From Prescottella soli (GTDB taxonomy: Bacteria; Actinomycetota; Actinomycetes; Mycobacteriales; Mycobacteriaceae), in contig NZ_CP157276.1 in assembly GCF_040024445.1 (NCBI RefSeq), forward strand, positions 5,084,001 to 5,148,000: a DNA stretch of 64,000 bases, given 5' to 3'. Positions 45,063 to 53,775 of the stretch are shown piece after piece; the first letter of the stretch is position 1; each line of letters begins with the position of its first letter. Made by a program: the position numbers and the translations under genes. The notes beneath the pieces were generated by a model. That model saw only the letters and a list, made by a program, of their open reading frames with translations. It ran no database searches and had not been told where the DNA came from.

Positions 45063-45080
45063 CGGGCGCCGGGCGCACTG

Positions 45081-45842
45081 ATGGCCGCGACGGTCTTCTA
45101 TCTGGATCCGCTGCCCGACGTCGGGCAGCCCGCCGTCCTCGACGGACCCGAGGGCCGGCACGCCGCGACGGTGCGCCGCATCAAGCCGGGTGAGCGCCTG
45201 CTGCTCGCGGACGGCCGCGGCGGCATTGCGGACGCGACGGTGACCGCGGCCGCCAAGGACCGGCTCGACCTCGAGGTCACGGCTCGCCGCGACCAGCAGC
45301 CCCCGACGCCTTCGGTGACGCTGGTGCAGGCGCTGCCCAAGGCCGAGCGGAGCGAGTTGGCCGTCGAACTCGCGACGGAAGCCGGCGTCGACGCGGTGGT
45401 GCCGTGGCAGTCGGCGCGGTGCGTGGCGCGGTGGGAGGGCACCAAGACGCAGAAGGGCGTCGCGCGCTGGCGCAACGCGGCGGTCGCGGCGGCCAAGCAG
45501 TCGCGGCGCTCGTTCGTGCCCGACGTCGCGGACCTGCACCACACCCCGCAGGTGCTCGACCTGGTTCGTGCCGTCGTCGGTCGCGGCGGTGTCGTGGCCG
45601 TGCTGCACGAGTCGGCGCAGGCTCCGCTGGCGTCGCTGCCGCTGCGCGACCTCGACGAGGTGGTGCTGGTGGTCGGCCCCGAGGGCGGACTGTCCGACGA
45701 GGAGGTCACGGCCCTCACCGATGCGGGCGCGACCGCGGTGCTGCTGGGGCCGACCGTGCTCCGGACGTCGACCGCGGCCGCGGTGGCGCTCGGCGCGATC
45801 GGGGTGCTCACCGACCGGTGGTCCGCGGCCCCCCTCGACTGA
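45081..45842 (+). CDS. rsmE: 16S rRNA m3U1498 methyltransferase
   Basis: 253 aa. N-terminal PUA-like domain (GRHAATVRRIKPGERLLLADGRG) and C-terminal SPOUT knot: LVQALPKAERSELAVELATEAGVDAVVPWQSARCVARW, RRSFVPDV, LVVGPEGGLSDEEV and LLGPTVLRTSTAAAVAL. RsmE uses SAM to methylate N3 of U1498 at the decoding centre. Standard position after dnaJ in actinobacteria. Ends 16 bases before the alpha/beta-hydrolase. Confidence 0.95.
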   Translation: MAATVFYLDPLPDVGQPAVLDGPEGRHAATVRRIKPGERLLLADGRGGIADATVTAAAKDRLDLEVTARRDQQPPTPSVTLVQALPKAERSELAVELATEAGVDAVVPWQSARCVARWEGTKTQKGVARWRNAAVAAAKQSRRSFVPDVADLHHTPQVLDLVRAVVGRGGVVAVLHESAQAPLASLPLRDLDEVVLVVGPEGGLSDEEVTALTDAGATAVLLGPTVLRTSTAAAVALGAIGVLTDRWSAAPLD

Positions 45843-45858
45843 CCCAGGAGCGACGGAC

Positions 45859-46614
45859 ATGCCCAGGACACGTATCGAGTACGGCCCCGAGCCGCAGCAG
45901 TTCGGACACTTCTACGCTCCGGAAAACCCTGCGGGCGAGCCTGTTCCGGTCGTCATGGTGATCCACGGCGGCTACTGGAGCGGGCAGTACCACCTCAACC
46001 TCGGGACGTCGTTCTCGCTCGAACTCGCCCGCAGCGGGGTCGCCGTGTGGAACGTCGAGTACCGGCGCATCGGCGCGGGCGGACGCTGGCCGGAGATGTC
46101 GGCGGACGTCGTCGCGGCGCTCGAGGCGATCGCCGGGCCGGTCGCCGCGGCGTCGCCGGTGCCGCTCGACCTCGACCGGGTGCGCGTCGTCGGGCACTCG
46201 GCGGGCGGTCAGCTCGCGGTATGGCTTGCCGGACAGCGGGATACGACGGTTCGACCCGAACTGGTGGTGTCGCAGGCGGGGGCACTGGACCTGGCGTCGG
46301 CCGCCGAGCGGGGACGTCGTGTCAGCTACATCGAGGATCTGTTCGGCGTCCCGTTCGCGGACGATCCCGACCTGTACCGCTCGGCGTCGCCGCAGCACCG
46401 GGTGCCGATCGGGATCCCGGCCGTGATCCTCCACGGCACCGAGGACGCGCAGGTGCCGGCGAAGGTAGCGTCCCGCTACGTCGATGCGGCCCGGGCCGCC
46501 GGGGACCCGGTGGAACTGCACCTGATCGAGGGCGAGGACCATTTCGCATTCCTCGACCCGAACACGCGCAGTTGGAAGCTCTCGCGCGAGGTCCTCGTCG
46601 CCGGTCAGTCCTGA
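45859..46614 (+). CDS. Alpha/beta hydrolase, kynurenine-formamidase/carboxylesterase-like
   Basis: 251 aa from the ATG at 45859 with AGGAG. Oxyanion motif VMVIHGGYWSGQY (HGGYW as in bacterial and eukaryotic kynurenine formamidases), nucleophile elbow VVGHSAGGQLAVW, acid in LHGTEDAQVP and His in GEDHFAFLD. An intact catalytic triad. The HGGYW type also occurs in BD-FAE ferulate esterases, so the substrate is uncertain. Coupled to rsmE by proximity; it overlaps the converging MFS gene by 10 bases. Confidence 0.88.
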   Translation: MPRTRIEYGPEPQQFGHFYAPENPAGEPVPVVMVIHGGYWSGQYHLNLGTSFSLELARSGVAVWNVEYRRIGAGGRWPEMSADVVAALEAIAGPVAAASPVPLDLDRVRVVGHSAGGQLAVWLAGQRDTTVRPELVVSQAGALDLASAAERGRRVSYIEDLFGVPFADDPDLYRSASPQHRVPIGIPAVILHGTEDAQVPAKVASRYVDAARAAGDPVELHLIEGEDHFAFLDPNTRSWKLSREVLVAGQS

Positions 46615-48212
46615 CCGGTTCTGCGGCCGGGCAGGACGACCGCGACCACCACCGCGCCGACCGCGAGCGCCAGTCCACCCACCAGGCTGGCACGCGAGAT
46701 CGCGTCGGCGAAGGCGACGGTGGCCGCGTCCATCAGCGGCTGGGCCTGTGCGGAGGCGAGCATGTTCTTCGACATCTCCTCGGCCACGATCGCGGCGCCG
46801 CCGACCGACTCACCCGACGCCTGCAACCCCTGCGCCACCAGATCCGCTTGCGGCCCGGTCAGTTTCGGGATCGGCAACGACGCGAGGAAGCCCGCGATCC
46901 CGTCCTTGTAGGCCGATGCGAGGACCGAGCCGAGGATCGCGATGCCCAGCGAGCCGCCGAGTTCGATCGCGGTGTCGTTGAGCCCGCCCGCCGCGCCGAG
47001 ATCCTGATCGGGGAAGCTGCCCATGATCGCGTCGGTGGCGGGGGAGACCGCCAGGCCGACACCGACACCGAGGAGCACGAGGGTCGGGACGAAGTCGAGG
47101 TAGGTGGAGCCGCCGTCGACCCGCGCGAGCAGCAGGATGCCCGCCGCCGCGACGAGCATGCCGCCGGCGACGATCGCCCGGGTGCCGATGCGCGGGGCGA
47201 GGCGTGCGCTGGCAGCAGCACCCACCGACACGGCGGCCGCGAGCGGCAGCAGCCGGACACCGGTGTCGAGGGGGCCGAACCCGAGCACGAACTGGAACTG
47301 CTGGGCGATGAAGAACATCGCGCCGAACGCCGCGAGGAACACGAGCATCACCGCGAGCGACGCCCCGCCGACGGCGCGCTCGCCGAGCTTGCGCACGTTC
47401 AGCAGGGGCTGCGGATGCCGGAGCTCCCACGTGACGAACAGCGCGAGTCCGACGACGGAGATCGCGGCCGCGGTGAGTGAGCCGGTGCCCCAGCCGAAGT
47501 GGAAGCCGTCGATGATCGCGAACACCAGGCACCCGATCGTCACGACGGACAGCAGTCCGCCGAGCCAGTCGATGCGGCCCAGCCCGTGCGCCTTCGACGG
47601 CGGCACCAGCACCAGTGCGGCGACGATCGCGAACGCGGCGATCGGCACGTTGATGAGGAAAGTGGAGTGCCACGAACGGCTTTCGAGGAGCCACCCGGCG
47701 AGCAGTGGGCCGAGGGCGATCGCGAGACCGGAGGTGGCGGCCCACGCCGCGATGGCGCGGGCGCGTTCGGCGGCGGGGAACGTCGCGACGAGCAGCGACA
47801 GCGTGGCCGGCATGATGATCGCCGCGCCGACGCCCATGACCATGCGGGCCGCGACGACGGCGGTGGTGGTGTCGGCGAGGCTGCCGAACACGGCGCCGCC
47901 GCCGAAGACCACCAGTCCGGCGAACAGCGCGCCGCGACGGCTGTACTTGTCCCCGACGACGCCGAACAGCAGCATCAGCGCCGCGTACGGGACGGTGTAG
48001 CCGTCGATGACCCACTGCAGGTCCGAACTCGTCAGCCGCAGGTCCCGGGTCATGTCGGGCGCGGCCACGATGAGTGCGGTGTTCGCCATGACGACGATCA
48101 GCAGGCTCAGGCACAGCACCGCCAGCGCCGCCCACCGGCGCGGGTACGGCCGGTCCATCCGGTCGACGGGGGTATTGGCGATCCCCGGTAGTTGCGACAG
48201 CGTCATGGTCAT
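46605..48212 (-). CDS. DHA2-family (14-helix) drug efflux MFS transporter
   Basis: 535 aa from the ATG at 48212, chosen because GGAGGG lies upstream. Fourteen membrane helices; motif A GVVGDKYSRRGALFAG, motif C GVGAAIIMPATLSLLVATFP and the DHA2-specific MDRPYPRRWAALAVLCLSLLIVVMANTALIVA start. ALGPLLAGWLLE follows. EmrB/QacA-type proteins export drugs or hydrophobic cations with proton antiport. The divergent TetR regulator and the paired operators indicate inducible expression by its substrate. It looks inserted between core genes rsmE and phoH. Confidence 0.9.
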   Translation of the reverse strand: MTMTLSQLPGIANTPVDRMDRPYPRRWAALAVLCLSLLIVVMANTALIVAAPDMTRDLRLTSSDLQWVIDGYTVPYAALMLLFGVVGDKYSRRGALFAGLVVFGGGAVFGSLADTTTAVVAARMVMGVGAAIIMPATLSLLVATFPAAERARAIAAWAATSGLAIALGPLLAGWLLESRSWHSTFLINVPIAAFAIVAALVLVPPSKAHGLGRIDWLGGLLSVVTIGCLVFAIIDGFHFGWGTGSLTAAAISVVGLALFVTWELRHPQPLLNVRKLGERAVGGASLAVMLVFLAAFGAMFFIAQQFQFVLGFGPLDTGVRLLPLAAAVSVGAAASARLAPRIGTRAIVAGGMLVAAAGILLLARVDGGSTYLDFVPTLVLLGVGVGLAVSPATDAIMGSFPDQDLGAAGGLNDTAIELGGSLGIAILGSVLASAYKDGIAGFLASLPIPKLTGPQADLVAQGLQASGESVGGAAIVAEEMSKNMLASAQAQPLMDAATVAFADAISRASLVGGLALAVGAVVVAVVLPGRRTGQD

Positions 48213-48255
48213 CGTCTCGAACCCTCCCTGCACCCCGGTGGACTCCGCCGGAATA

Positions 48256-48299
48256 TTGCACACTGATGTGCAAGTTAGTTATCTGCACATCGGTGTGCA
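48256..48299. promoter_or_regulatory. Twin TetR operators between MFS pump and regulator
   Basis: Two near-identical palindromes: TTGCACA-N4-TGTGCAA at 48256-48273 and TGCACA-N4-TGTGCA at 48284-48299, spaced 28 bases centre to centre. They fill the divergent gap and would cover both promoters. Recognition by the adjacent TetR protein is the natural inference. Confidence 0.8.
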
Positions 48300-48348
48300 A
48301 GAACGGCATGACGTAGATCACACCCCGGGTCCGGGGGAGGATGTACCG

Positions 48349-49005
48349 GTGACTTCCGAGACCACGCCTCCACTGCGCGCTCAGGCGCGTGCGAACCGCG
48401 CCCGCATCCTCGAGGCCGCGATCTCGGCATTCGCCGCCGACCCGGACGCGAGCATGGACGACGTCGCGCGCGCGGCCGGGGTGGTGCGGCGGACCGTGTA
48501 CTCGCACTTTCCGAACCGCGACGCTCTGATCGAGGGGCTCGTCGCGGAGGCGTCGACCGCGATCGCCGAGACCCTCGCCGCGGGTCCGCCCGCGCCGGAG
48601 GCGCCCGACCTCGGTGTGGCGGTCCTGGCGCTGCGGACGTGGCCGATCGGCGACCGGTTCCGGATCCTGCTCTCGTTCGCCCGGCGTGAACTCGGCGACG
48701 AGAGGATCCACGATCTCCTCGAGCCGCTGCGGGCGACGAGCGTGGGCAACGTCGAGCGTGGTCAGCGCGAAGGGGTCTTCTCGGACTACCTGCCGGCGGA
48801 TCTGCTGGTGGCGATGTACGAGGGGATGACGTTGACGCTGCTCGAGCACGCGAACCGGGGCGCGATCGTCGACCACGGCGAGACGTTCGCCACCGCGGGG
48901 CTGGTCCTGCTGGGCCTGCCCCCCGAGCGCGCCGTCGAGGTGGTCGAGCGGGCCGGGGGATGGCTGGCCGATTCGGGCAAATCGAACACGGGTTCGGCCG
49001 GGTAA
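48349..49005 (+). CDS. TetR-family repressor
   Basis: 218 aa from a GTG at 48349 with GGGGGAGG eight bases upstream. TetR DNA-binding domain: RANRARILEAAISAFAADPDASMDDVARAAGVVRRTVYSHFPNRDALIEGLV, followed by a helical ligand domain. Divergent from the DHA2 pump with twin operators between, so it probably represses the pump and itself until a drug-like ligand binds. It ends 95 bases before phoH. Confidence 0.9.
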   Translation: MTSETTPPLRAQARANRARILEAAISAFAADPDASMDDVARAAGVVRRTVYSHFPNRDALIEGLVAEASTAIAETLAAGPPAPEAPDLGVAVLALRTWPIGDRFRILLSFARRELGDERIHDLLEPLRATSVGNVERGQREGVFSDYLPADLLVAMYEGMTLTLLEHANRGAIVDHGETFATAGLVLLGLPPERAVEVVERAGGWLADSGKSNTGSAG

Positions 49006-49100
49006 CTCGGTGGGCGGTGTCGCTGTCGGGCGCTAGACTTTGGGCACGCGACAACCCCGTTGCGGACACGTCGGACCTGGAAGTAGGCCATAGCCCTCAC

Positions 49101-50192
49101 GTGAGTGAACAAGTCGAGAACGGCTCGCCGCGTTACCGCGGCGCCCCGCAGGATCCCGCACAGCCGGCCGAGCGCACTGTCCGCTCGACGATGGAACTCC
49201 CGCCCGAGGTGGTGCCGCCCCTGCTCGGGTCCTCCGACGAGAATCTGACCGCTCTCGAAAAGGTCCTCGACGCCGACATCCACGTGCGCGGGAACGCTGT
49301 CACGCTGACCGGCACGCCGGCCGACGTCGCGCTGGCCGAACGGGTCTTCGAGCAGCTCACGGCGCTGGTGCGCCGCAATCAGCCGATCACTCCCGACGCG
49401 GTCCGGCGGACCGTGGGCATGCTCACCCAGGGGCTCTCCGAGTCGCCGGCCGACGTGCTGAGTCTCGACATCCTCTCCCGGCGCGGCAAGACGATCCGAC
49501 CCAAGACGCTCAACCAGAAGCGCTACGTCGACGCGATCGACGAGAACACGATCGTGTTCGGTGTCGGCCCCGCCGGCACCGGCAAGACGTACCTCGCGAT
49601 GGCGAAGGCCGTGCAGGCGCTGCAGAGCAAGCAGGTGACGCGGATCATCCTCACCCGTCCGGCCGTCGAGGCGGGCGAGCGGCTGGGCTTCCTGCCGGGC
49701 ACGCTGCACGAGAAGATCGACCCGTATCTGCGTCCGCTGCACGACGCGCTGCACGACATGATGGATCCGGAGGCGATCCCGAAGCTCATGCAGGCCGGCG
49801 TGATCGAGGTTGCGCCGCTCGCGTACATGCGCGGCCGCACCCTCAACGACGCGTTCATCATCCTCGACGAGGCGCAGAACACCACGGCCGAGCAGATGAA
49901 GATGTTCCTCACCCGTCTGGGTTTCGGCTCCAAGATCGTCGTCACCGGCGACATCACCCAGGTCGACCTGCCCGGCGGGGCCCGCTCGGGTCTGCGGGCC
50001 GCCACCGAGATCCTCGACGACATCGACGGCATCCACTTCGCGATCCTCGACAGCAGCGACGTCGTGCGGCACCGGCTGGTCTCCGACATCGTCGATGCCT
50101 ACGACCGGTTCGAGGCGTCACGCGCGGACGATCTGCCGCTCGGCAACCGTGCGCAGCGGCGAGCGGTCCAGTCGCGTTCGCACCGGCGGTAG
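49101..50192 (+). CDS. phoH: PhoH-family ATPase/RNA helicase-like protein
   Basis: 363 aa from a GTG at 49101; the upstream part of the long frame overlaps tetR. A KH-like N-terminal region (LTALEKVLDADIHVRGNAVTLTG) precedes the P-loop core: GVGPAGTGKTYLAMAKAV (Walker A), FIILDEAQNTTAEQMKMFLTRLGFGSKIVVTGD (Walker B and sensor). PhoH1 proteins are linked with RNA metabolism and always neighbour ybeY. A TAGACT box at 49034 may be its -10. Confidence 0.93.
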   Translation: MSEQVENGSPRYRGAPQDPAQPAERTVRSTMELPPEVVPPLLGSSDENLTALEKVLDADIHVRGNAVTLTGTPADVALAERVFEQLTALVRRNQPITPDAVRRTVGMLTQGLSESPADVLSLDILSRRGKTIRPKTLNQKRYVDAIDENTIVFGVGPAGTGKTYLAMAKAVQALQSKQVTRIILTRPAVEAGERLGFLPGTLHEKIDPYLRPLHDALHDMMDPEAIPKLMQAGVIEVAPLAYMRGRTLNDAFIILDEAQNTTAEQMKMFLTRLGFGSKIVVTGDITQVDLPGGARSGLRAATEILDDIDGIHFAILDSSDVVRHRLVSDIVDAYDRFEASRADDLPLGNRAQRRAVQSRSHRR

Positions 50193-50251
50193 GGTTGTTC
50201 CCGCCCCAACACGGCTACGGCCGGCCCGCGAACGACGAAAGAGCGACGTAG

Positions 50252-50794
50252 ATGAGCATCGAGATCTCCAACGAATCGGGGATGGAAGTCTCCGACGAGG
50301 ACCTGATCAGCGTCGCCCGATTCGTGATCGCCCGCATGGACGTCCACCCCGCGGCGGAACTGTCGATGGTGCTGGTGGATTCGGCGACCATGGCCGATCT
50401 GCACATGCGCTGGATGGACCTGCCCGGCCCGACGGACGTCATGTCGTTCCCGATGGACGAGCTCGAGCCGGGGGGACGCCCCGACGCGCCCGAGCCCGGA
50501 CCGTCGATGCTCGGTGACATCGTGCTGTGTCCGTCGTTCGCGGCCGATCAGGCGCAGAAGGCCGGCCACTCGCTCGATCACGAGCTGGCGCTGCTCACCG
50601 TCCACGGTGTCCTCCACCTCCTCGGCTACGACCACGCCGAGCCGGAGGAGGAGAAGGAGATGTTCGGCCTGCAGAACCAGCTGCTGGCGGACTGGTACGA
50701 GGACCTGCGGCGCGCGGAGCGCGAGGCCGAGCTCGCGGCACGCGACCAGCGGCTGCTCGGCAAGACCGGGTTCGTCGACGGTGCCGAACAGTGA
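50252..50794 (+). CDS. ybeY: Endoribonuclease / rRNA maturation factor YbeY
   Basis: 180 aa. The metal site [16 protein letters not shown] (HxxxHxxxxxH) and [17 protein letters not shown] are intact. YbeY helps 16S rRNA 3' maturation and ribosome quality control. The C-terminal basic/acidic tail after the domain ([20 protein letters not shown]) is an actinobacterial extension. Coupled to phoH before and the CNNM gene after. Confidence 0.95.
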   Translation: MSIEISNESGMEVSDEDLISVARFVIARMDVHPAAELSMVLVDSATMADLHMRWMDLPGPTDVMSFPMDELEPGGRPDAPEPGPSMLGDIVLCPSFAADQAQKAGHSLDHELALLTVHGVLHLLGYDHAEPEEEKEMFGLQNQLLADWYEDLRRAEREAELAARDQRLLGKTGFVDGAEQ

Positions 50795-50818
50795 CATCCG
50801 GCGGACGGTGATCGGCCG

Positions 50819-52144
50819 GTGAGTGACGCCGTCGTCCTCATAGTTCTCGCGGTCGTCCTGGTGCCGCTGGGCGGCCTGTTCGCGGCCCTCGATTCGGCGC
50901 TCAACACGCTCTCGCCCGCACGGGTGGACGAGCTGGCGAAGGACGAACGTCCCGGCGCGGCGCGGCTGGTGCGGATCGTCTCCGACCGCCCCCGCTACGT
51001 CAATCTCATGGTCCTGCTGCGGATCCTGTGCGAGATCGCCGCGGCGGTCCTCCTCGCCGGGGCGCTGATCGAGTTGATCGGCCCGGTGTGGGGCGTCGTC
51101 GTCACGATCGTGGTGATGGTGCTCGTCGACTACGTCGCGATCGGCGTCGGCCCGCGCACCCTCGGACGGCAGCACGCCTACTCGATCGCGCTTGCGGCCG
51201 CGATGCCGCTGGTCGCGCTCGGCTCCCTGCTCAGCCCGGTCAGCCGCCTGCTGATCCTGGTCGGCAACGCGCTCACGCCGGGCCGCGGCTTCCGCGCCGG
51301 GCCGTTTGCGTCCGAGATCGAGTTGCGTGAGCTGGTCGACCTGGCGCAGGAGCGCGGCGTGGTGGCCGACGAGGAACGCCGGATGATCCAGTCGGTGTTC
51401 GAACTCGGCGACACCTCCGCCCGCGAGGTCATGGTGCCCCGCACGGAGATGGTGTGGATCGAGGCCGACAAGACCGCCGGCCAGGCCACGTCGCTCGCGG
51501 TGCGCAGCGGGCACTCGCGCATCCCGGTCATCGGCGAGAACGTCGACGACGTGCTCGGCGTCGTCTATCTCAAGGACCTCGTCCAGCAGACCTACTACTC
51601 GTCCGACGGCGGCCGCAGCGTCACCGTCTCCCAGGTGATGCGCCCGGCGGTGTTCGTGCCTGACTCGAAGCCGCTCGACAGCCTCCTCGCGGAGATGCAG
51701 CGCGACCGCAACCACATGGCCGTCCTCGTCGACGAGTACGGCGGCATCGCCGGGCTGGTCACCATCGAGGACGTGATCGAGGAGATCGTCGGCGAGATCG
51801 CCGACGAGTACGACACCGACGAGACCCCGCCGGTCGAGGATCTCGGGGACGGCTCGTACCGGGTCTCGGCGCGGTTGCCGGTCGAGGATCTCGGGGAGCT
51901 GTTCGACATCGAGATCGAGAACGACGAGGTCGAAACTGTCGGAGGGCTGCTCGGCTACGAACTCGGGCGCGTACCGCTGCCGGGGTCGGAGGTCGTCGCC
52001 GCGGGGCTGCTGCTGCGCGGTGAGGGCGGCGCCGACGTGCGCGGCCGCGTGCGGATCAGCACGGTGTACGTCGAGCGCGTGCTCGGCGAGGAGTCGGCCG
52101 CCGCCGACGCAATGAACGAAGACGGAAACGTGAACCAGGAGTGA
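50819..52144 (+). CDS. CNNM/CorC-type transporter with CBS domains
   Basis: 441 aa from a GTG at 50819. N-terminal DUF21 (CNNM) membrane domain with three or four helices ([44 protein letters not shown]), two CBS domains ([42 protein letters not shown]) and a C-terminal CorC/HlyC domain. Members handle Mg2+/Co2+ efflux or sensing. In mycobacteria the equivalent gene (UPF0053) sits between ybeY and era. Stop overlaps the era GTG. Confidence 0.9.
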   Translation: MSDAVVLIVLAVVLVPLGGLFAALDSALNTLSPARVDELAKDERPGAARLVRIVSDRPRYVNLMVLLRILCEIAAAVLLAGALIELIGPVWGVVVTIVVMVLVDYVAIGVGPRTLGRQHAYSIALAAAMPLVALGSLLSPVSRLLILVGNALTPGRGFRAGPFASEIELRELVDLAQERGVVADEERRMIQSVFELGDTSAREVMVPRTEMVWIEADKTAGQATSLAVRSGHSRIPVIGENVDDVLGVVYLKDLVQQTYYSSDGGRSVTVSQVMRPAVFVPDSKPLDSLLAEMQRDRNHMAVLVDEYGGIAGLVTIEDVIEEIVGEIADEYDTDETPPVEDLGDGSYRVSARLPVEDLGELFDIEIENDEVETVGGLLGYELGRVPLPGSEVVAAGLLLRGEGGADVRGRVRISTVYVERVLGEESAAADAMNEDGNVNQE

Positions 52145-52146
52145 AC

Positions 52147-53064
52147 ATGACCGACAACGAATTCCGTTCCGGCTTCGTCTGTTTCGTCGGACGGCCCAAC
52201 ACGGGCAAGTCGACGCTGACGAACGCGCTGGTCGGCGAGAAGATCGCGATCACGTCGTCGCGGCCGCAGACCACGCGGCACACGATCCGCGGCATCGTGC
52301 ACCGCGATTTCGCCCAGCTGATCCTGGTCGACACCCCGGGGCTGCACCGGCCTCGGACGCTGCTCGGCCAGCGTCTCAACGACCTGGTGCGTGACACGTA
52401 CTCCGAGGTCGACGTCATCTGCCTGTGCATTCCGGCGGACGAGAAGATCGGTCCCGGCGACCGGTGGATTCTCGAGCAGGTGCGTCAGATGGCGCCCAAG
52501 ACCAAGCTCGTCGGCCTCGTCACCAAGATCGACAAGGTGAGCAAGGACGCGCTCGTCTCCCAGCTCATGGCGGTCTCCAAGCTCCTCGGCCCCGAGGCCG
52601 AGGTGATCCCGGTGTCGGCGGTCTCCGGCGAGCAGGTCGAGCTGCTGGTGAAGGTCCTGGCCGGGCTGATGGAGCCGGGCCCGGCGTTCTACCCGGACGG
52701 CGAGCTCACCGACGAGCCCGAGGAAACGCTCATGGCCGAGCTGATCCGTGAGGCCGCGCTCGAGGGCCTCGGCGACGAGCTGCCGCACTCGCTGGCCGTC
52801 GTCATCGAGGAGGTCCGCGAACGCGAGGGGCGCACCGAGAAGCAGGGCGAGATGCTCGACGTCCACGCCCTGCTGTACGTCGAGCGGCCCAGCCAGAAGG
52901 GCATCGTGATCGGAAAGGGCGGCGCCCGGCTGCGCGAGGTCGGCACGGTGGCGCGCAAGCAGATCGAGAAGCTGCTCGGCGTCAAGATCTTCCTGGAACT
53001 GCACGTCAAGGTCGCCAAGGACTGGCAGCGCGACCCGAAGCAGCTGGGTCGCCTCGGCTTCTAG
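52147..53064 (+). CDS. era: GTPase Era
   Basis: 305 aa from the ATG at 52147 with AGGAG five bases upstream; a GTG six bases earlier overlapping the CNNM stop is an alternative. GTPase motifs GRPNTGKSTLTNALVG, VDTPGLH, TKIDKVSKD; KH domain HALLYVERPSQKGIVIGKGGARLREVGTVARKQIEKLL at the C-terminus binds the 16S rRNA 3' end. Era checks 30S assembly. It ends the core operon, and a terminator follows. Confidence 0.97.
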   Translation: MTDNEFRSGFVCFVGRPNTGKSTLTNALVGEKIAITSSRPQTTRHTIRGIVHRDFAQLILVDTPGLHRPRTLLGQRLNDLVRDTYSEVDVICLCIPADEKIGPGDRWILEQVRQMAPKTKLVGLVTKIDKVSKDALVSQLMAVSKLLGPEAEVIPVSAVSGEQVELLVKVLAGLMEPGPAFYPDGELTDEPEETLMAELIREAALEGLGDELPHSLAVVIEEVREREGRTEKQGEMLDVHALLYVERPSQKGIVIGKGGARLREVGTVARKQIEKLLGVKIFLELHVKVAKDWQRDPKQLGRLGF

Positions 53065-53084
53065 ATTCTGTCGCGCCCGTTTTC

Positions 53085-53120
53085 GTCGTGCCGCTCCTCT
53101 GATCGGGGGAGCGGCACGAC
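53085..53120 (+). terminator. Terminator after era
   Basis: GTCGTGCCGCTCC at 53085-53097 pairs with GGAGCGGCACGAC at 53108-53120 (13 bp) and is followed by CGTTTTC, a short T-run. Confidence 0.85.
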
Positions 53121-53225
53121 CGTTTTCGGCGCGGCGGTGTCCTGTGCGTGCGACGATGACATCTCGACACCTGGGCGGCTCTCGGGTTCTTCCGGAACTG
53201 ACGGCCCCGTCCGGAGGAGACACCG

Positions 53226-53738
53226 ATGCCGCAGGCGCGAACCTATGGTCAGGCCAACCCGATTCAGCGCGGACTGCGCTCGGTTGCCGGCCTGGCGCCG
53301 GTGTCCTGGCTGTTCGCGCGCACCCTGCACCGCGTCGACCGTCCGGTCTTCCGGATCACCGGGGGGCGGCGCACCCTGACGAGCATGCTCGCGGGTCTGC
53401 CGGTGGTCATGCTCACGACGACGGGCGCGCGCAGCGGTGTCCGCCGCACCGTCCCGCTGCTCGGGCTGCCCGACGACGACCGGATCGTGGTCATCGCCTC
53501 CAACTACGGGCAGGCGGACAACCCGTCCTGGTACTACAACCTGCGCGCTCACCCGCGGGCCGAGATCTCGGTCGCCGGCGGTGCGGTGCAGGAGGTTCGG
53601 GCGCACGAGGTGGCGGGGACGGAACGGGAGAGGCTGTGGAGGCTCGGGTTGTCGATCTATCCGGCATGGGCGGTGTACGAGAAGCGGGCCACCGGCCGCC
53701 GGATCCCGGTGATGGTCCTCGAACCCGACAGTGACTGA
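53226..53738 (+). CDS. Deazaflavin (F420)-dependent nitroreductase-family protein
   Basis: 170 aa with an ATG at 53226 and GGAGGA upstream. The DDN-like split barrel reads LTTTGARSGVRRTVPLLGLPDDDRIVVIASNYGQADNPSWYYNLRAHPRAEISV. PSWYYNL and TGARSG are the hallmarks of F420H2-dependent reductases of this family. They reduce quinones or nitroimidazoles with F420H2. This implies that the host makes F420. Monocistronic and convergent with PucR. Confidence 0.87.
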   Translation: MPQARTYGQANPIQRGLRSVAGLAPVSWLFARTLHRVDRPVFRITGGRRTLTSMLAGLPVVMLTTTGARSGVRRTVPLLGLPDDDRIVVIASNYGQADNPSWYYNLRAHPRAEISVAGGAVQEVRAHEVAGTERERLWRLGLSIYPAWAVYEKRATGRRIPVMVLEPDSD

Positions 53739-53775
53739 CCCGCGGCGCGAGCGCGCAGGACCGATCTGCGGCGCG

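Noticed and set aside
43866-45860. 664-codon minus ORF over dnaJ2 and rsmE
   Set aside because: Shadow of two certain genes; Arg/Val/His-rich.
46810-48876. 688-codon minus ORF crossing MFS and TetR genes
   Set aside because: Spans two real genes and their operator region in another frame, with no conserved domain.
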